This document shows positions 61,954 through 64,000 of a stretch of 64,000 bases of DNA, in pieces. The notes beneath the pieces were generated by a model. That model did no database searches. It saw nothing but the letters and a program-made list of their open reading frames with translations, and was not told the DNA's origin. Each line of letters begins with the position of its first letter. Position 1 is the first letter of the stretch. The DNA is from Rickettsia tillamookensis (GTDB lineage: Bacteria > Pseudomonadota > Alphaproteobacteria > Rickettsiales > Rickettsiaceae). Position numbers and translations under genes: made by a program. Location of the stretch: the NCBI RefSeq assembly GCF_016743795.2, contig NZ_CP060138.2, forward strand, positions 1,240,001 through 1,304,000. The letters run 5' to 3'.

Positions 61954-63330
61954 TATATGTATCGCTCTATCATAAGCAGCTAACACCGACTCGTGCATCA
62001 TTTCGGATAAAGTCGGATGCGGGAAGATAGTATTAATTAAATCCAGCTCCGTTCCTTCTAAATTTTTTGAAACCACATATCCTTGTATTAATTCTGTTAC
62101 TTCCGAGCCTATCATATGAGCACCGAGCAACTCACCGGTTTTAGCATCAAATATAGTTTTAATTAAGCCATCGCCATCACCACTTACTAAAGCTTTACCG
62201 TTTGCCATAAAAGGAAATCTGCCTATTTTAAGCTCATAACCTAAGGTTTTTGCTGCTTCTTCAGTCAAACCAACACTTGCTATTTGCGGTGAAGAATAAG
62301 TGCAACCCGGTATATTATGTTTATTAATAGCATGCGGCTTTAAGCCCGCTATGCTTTCCGCTGCAATAATACCTTCATGGCTTGCTTTATGAGCTAAACA
62401 AGGTACTCCTGCTACATCCCCTATAGCATAAATTCCCGATTCTGCAGTTTGCATTAGTCCGTTAGTAACTATATAGCCATTTTCTATTTTAATTTTGGTC
62501 TTTTCAAGTCCTAAATTTTCTGTATTTGCCGTAATACCTACTGCCATAAGTAAGATTTCAGCTTGTAATTTTTGTGTTTTACCGGATAACTCTAGCTCAA
62601 CTTCTATCTTATCTTTTGATTTTGTTTGCTTAATTAACTTAGCATTTGTAATAATTTTTATGCCTTTCTTCTCAAAGCTCTTATGAGCGATTCCGGCAAT
62701 TTCCGTATCTTCAGCAGGTAATATTCTATTATGTGCCTCAATTACGGTAACATCTACACCAATACTATTATAAAATGAAGCGAATTCTATACCTATTGCA
62801 CCTGAGCCGACAATAATCATAGATTTCGGCACATGCTGCGGTATCATGGCTTCTTTTGAAGTCCATATTTGCTTGCCGTCAGGCTCAAAGCCTTTTAAAA
62901 CCCTAGATCTTGCTCCGGTAGCTATAATAATATTATCTGCTTTTACTATAGGTTTATCATTTATATTTATTACCTTACTTCCTGCAAGGCTTGCTACTCC
63001 GTCTATCACGGTAACTTTGTTTTTTTTCAATAGTAACTTAACACCGCTTGCAAGCTTATTTGAAATCTCTCTTGAACGTTCAACTATTTTCTTAATGTTG
63101 ATTTCAGCACCTTTAGAATCAATTCCATAATCTTTAGCATGTTTTATATATTCAAAAACCTCAGCAGATTTAAGCAGGGATTTAGTCGGTATACATCCCC
63201 AATTAAGGCACACCCCTCCTAAATGTTCTTTTTCTATTAATACAACTTTTTTCTTTAATTGTGCTGCTCTAATTGCCGCAACATATCCACCAGGACCACC
63301 GCCTATAACGGCTACATCGTATTGTTCCAT
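61951..63330 (-). CDS. lpdA: dihydrolipoamide dehydrogenase (E3)
   Basis: FAD disulfide oxidoreductase of 2-oxoacid dehydrogenase complexes. 459 aa with FAD motif GGGPGGYVAAIRAAQL (about 10-25), redox disulfide GGVCLNWGCIPTKSLL (about 39-54), NAD motif GSGAIGIEFASFY (about 176-188) and second FAD motif YAIGDVAG (about 304). The C-terminal His-Glu pair is in FPHPTLSEMMHES. The catalytic set is complete. Rickettsia carry two lpd genes; which complex this one serves cannot be told here. Confidence 0.96.
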   Translation of the reverse strand: MEQYDVAVIGGGPGGYVAAIRAAQLKKKVVLIEKEHLGGVCLNWGCIPTKSLLKSAEVFEYIKHAKDYGIDSKGAEINIKKIVERSREISNKLASGVKLLLKKNKVTVIDGVASLAGSKVININDKPIVKADNIIIATGARSRVLKGFEPDGKQIWTSKEAMIPQHVPKSMIIVGSGAIGIEFASFYNSIGVDVTVIEAHNRILPAEDTEIAGIAHKSFEKKGIKIITNAKLIKQTKSKDKIEVELELSGKTQKLQAEILLMAVGITANTENLGLEKTKIKIENGYIVTNGLMQTAESGIYAIGDVAGVPCLAHKASHEGIIAAESIAGLKPHAINKHNIPGCTYSSPQIASVGLTEEAAKTLGYELKIGRFPFMANGKALVSGDGDGLIKTIFDAKTGELLGAHMIGSEVTELIQGYVVSKNLEGTELDLINTIFPHPTLSEMMHESVLAAYDRAIHI

Positions 63331-63371
63331 TTTATTTTTATTTTGTTAGTTTTGTTTGTTATGAACATTAA

Positions 63372-63466
63372 CGTCATTGCGAGAAGAATTACGTAGTAAT
63401 ACGACGAAGCAATCTCAGGATATTTGATGAGATTGCCGTGCTCCCTACGGGTCGCTCGCAATGACG
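63372..63466. repeat. RPE family C, copy C6
   Basis: Arms CGTCATTGCGAGAAGAATTACG and CGCTCGCAATGACG; inner AAGCAATCTCAGGA / TGAGATTGCCG. It abuts a truncated family A element (A9), so it may have replaced the missing half. Confidence 0.85.
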
Positions 63467-63481
63467 ATTTGGTAGCCATGC

Positions 63482-63515
63482 AACGACGCCAATTTTTCAA
63501 ATTAAACGAGTATAC
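63482..63515. repeat. RPE family A, right-arm fragment A9
   Basis: Only the last 34 bp of family A remain (ACGACGCCAATTTTTCAAATT and ACGAGTAT). The left arm and centre are gone. The dps stop (63502-63504) and its last codons lie in it. Confidence 0.8.
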
Positions 63516-63933
63516 TACTCTTTAGCATCCATCTGTTTTTTTCATGTACTTTAATCCGTCCAATAATCATATCGGCTGTCCCCTCATCGCCCTCTGCTTG
63601 TGCTACTTTGAGTCCCTTATATAATGTATCTCTAATAATATCTTGATCTTTTGTTAGACTTTTAAGCATTTCATTTGCCGTTGCGTTTGGATTTGCCTCA
63701 TCTATAGATGCAAGCTTTATTAAATTTGATAATGCAGGGACTTTAGCATCTAAACTTCTTATTCTTTCAGCAAGTTCATCTAAGCTTTCAGCTAAATCTT
63801 CATATTGTCCTTCAAATAATAAATGTAGACTTCTAAATTCTGCTCCTTCTACATTCCAATGATAATTTTGTGTTTTAAAATATAAAGCATAACTATCTGC
63901 TAAAATTTGCTCTAAAGCTTTTACTACTTGCAT
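63502..63933 (-). CDS. dps: Dps/ferritin-like iron-binding DNA-protection protein
   Basis: 143-aa four-helix-bundle protein of the Dps type that oxidises and stores iron and protects DNA. The inter-subunit ferroxidase residues are in YHWNVEGAEFRSLHLLFEGQ (His about 25 and 37) and YEDLAESLDELAERIRSL (Asp, Glu about 52-56). HEKNRWMLKSS near the end is the usual C-terminal helix. The final ILV and stop are repeat A9 sequence. GAGG lies 7 nt before the ATG. A -10-like TATAAA with a TTGAAG lies upstream, but with a short spacer. Confidence 0.9.
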   Translation of the reverse strand: MQVVKALEQILADSYALYFKTQNYHWNVEGAEFRSLHLLFEGQYEDLAESLDELAERIRSLDAKVPALSNLIKLASIDEANPNATANEMLKSLTKDQDIIRDTLYKGLKVAQAEGDEGTADMIIGRIKVHEKNRWMLKSSILV

Positions 63934-64000
63934 AATACCCTCAAATTTCTATGAACTTTTTGACTTTATAACATTTCTTTAGATACTTCAAGCGATAACA

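Overview
This AT-rich window carries an alpha-proteobacterial gene set in an order typical of Rickettsia. Markers are metK as a pseudogene, a second VirB4-type ATPase, the OmpB-directed lysine methyltransferase, nuo genes split into two convergent blocks, and Rickettsia palindromic elements (RPEs) in most intergenic gaps over about 70 bp. The high RPE load suggests a spotted-fever-group or related species. I cannot name the species from this sequence alone.

Layout. 1-2229: fatty-acid synthesis (fabG 3' part, acpP, fabF). 2436-5610: Uup-type ABC-F ATPase, then a two-gene coiled-coil locus whose second product ends in a CaaX-like motif. 5634-6789: a 205-bp palindrome, gmk, and a small HTH regulator. 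7014-10502, minus strand: yraN, mreC, mreB, lptG-type permease. 10544-10620: a CAT-anticodon tRNA. 10920-12904, minus: pal, fabH, rpmF. 13000-17392, plus: bamE, ftsY, polA. 17607-21131: frameshifted metK and a multiply frameshifted candidate effector gene. 21267-26174, minus: dnaE, ugd. 26496-32479, plus: AsmA-like protein, AmpG-like permease, tatC, serS. 32757-42383, plus: VirB4 paralog, giant Cys-rich exported protein, TerC-like protein, small beta-barrel, protein lysine methyltransferase. 42479-47734, plus: nuoJKLM and ccmA. 47731-53741, minus: two orphan genes, nuoI, nuoH, nuoG, a DUF4870-like protein and an Rpn-type nuclease. 53744-63933, minus: acnA, atpC-D-G-A-H (F1-ATPase, transcribed from atpH), lpdA and dps.

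Palindromic repeats. I group them by their arms. Family A is about 125-130 bp, with one arm like GACGAAGTTTAATTTGGAAA and the other like TTTCAAATTAAACGAGTAT. Family B has arms like GTCATCCCGTGGCTTG and CAAGCCACGGGATGAC. Family C has CGTCATTGCGAGGAGCG and CTCGCAATGACG. Family D has TGTCATTCCCGCGAAAGCGG and its complement. They are labelled A1-A9, B1-B11, C1-C6 and D1-D2. A separate 205-bp palindrome (E) matches none of these families. Several repeats intrude on genes: one lies in frame inside nuoL, others supply the last codons and stop of atpA, nuoH, dps and dnaE, and others form open upstream extensions of ftsY, acnA, atpG and uup.

Together the genes show an intracellular, respiring, reductively evolving bacterium. 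It keeps Complex I, F1-ATPase, aconitase, envelope and rod-shape genes and a T4SS component. It has lost S-adenosylmethionine synthesis, Pol I proofreading residues and most of the epsilon C-terminal domain. The parts I find least explained are the CaaX/coiled-coil pair (4298-5610), the broken gene with a His-Asn-Gln-Cys pattern (18822-21131), palindrome E, and the Cys-rich exported protein beside the VirB4 paralog.
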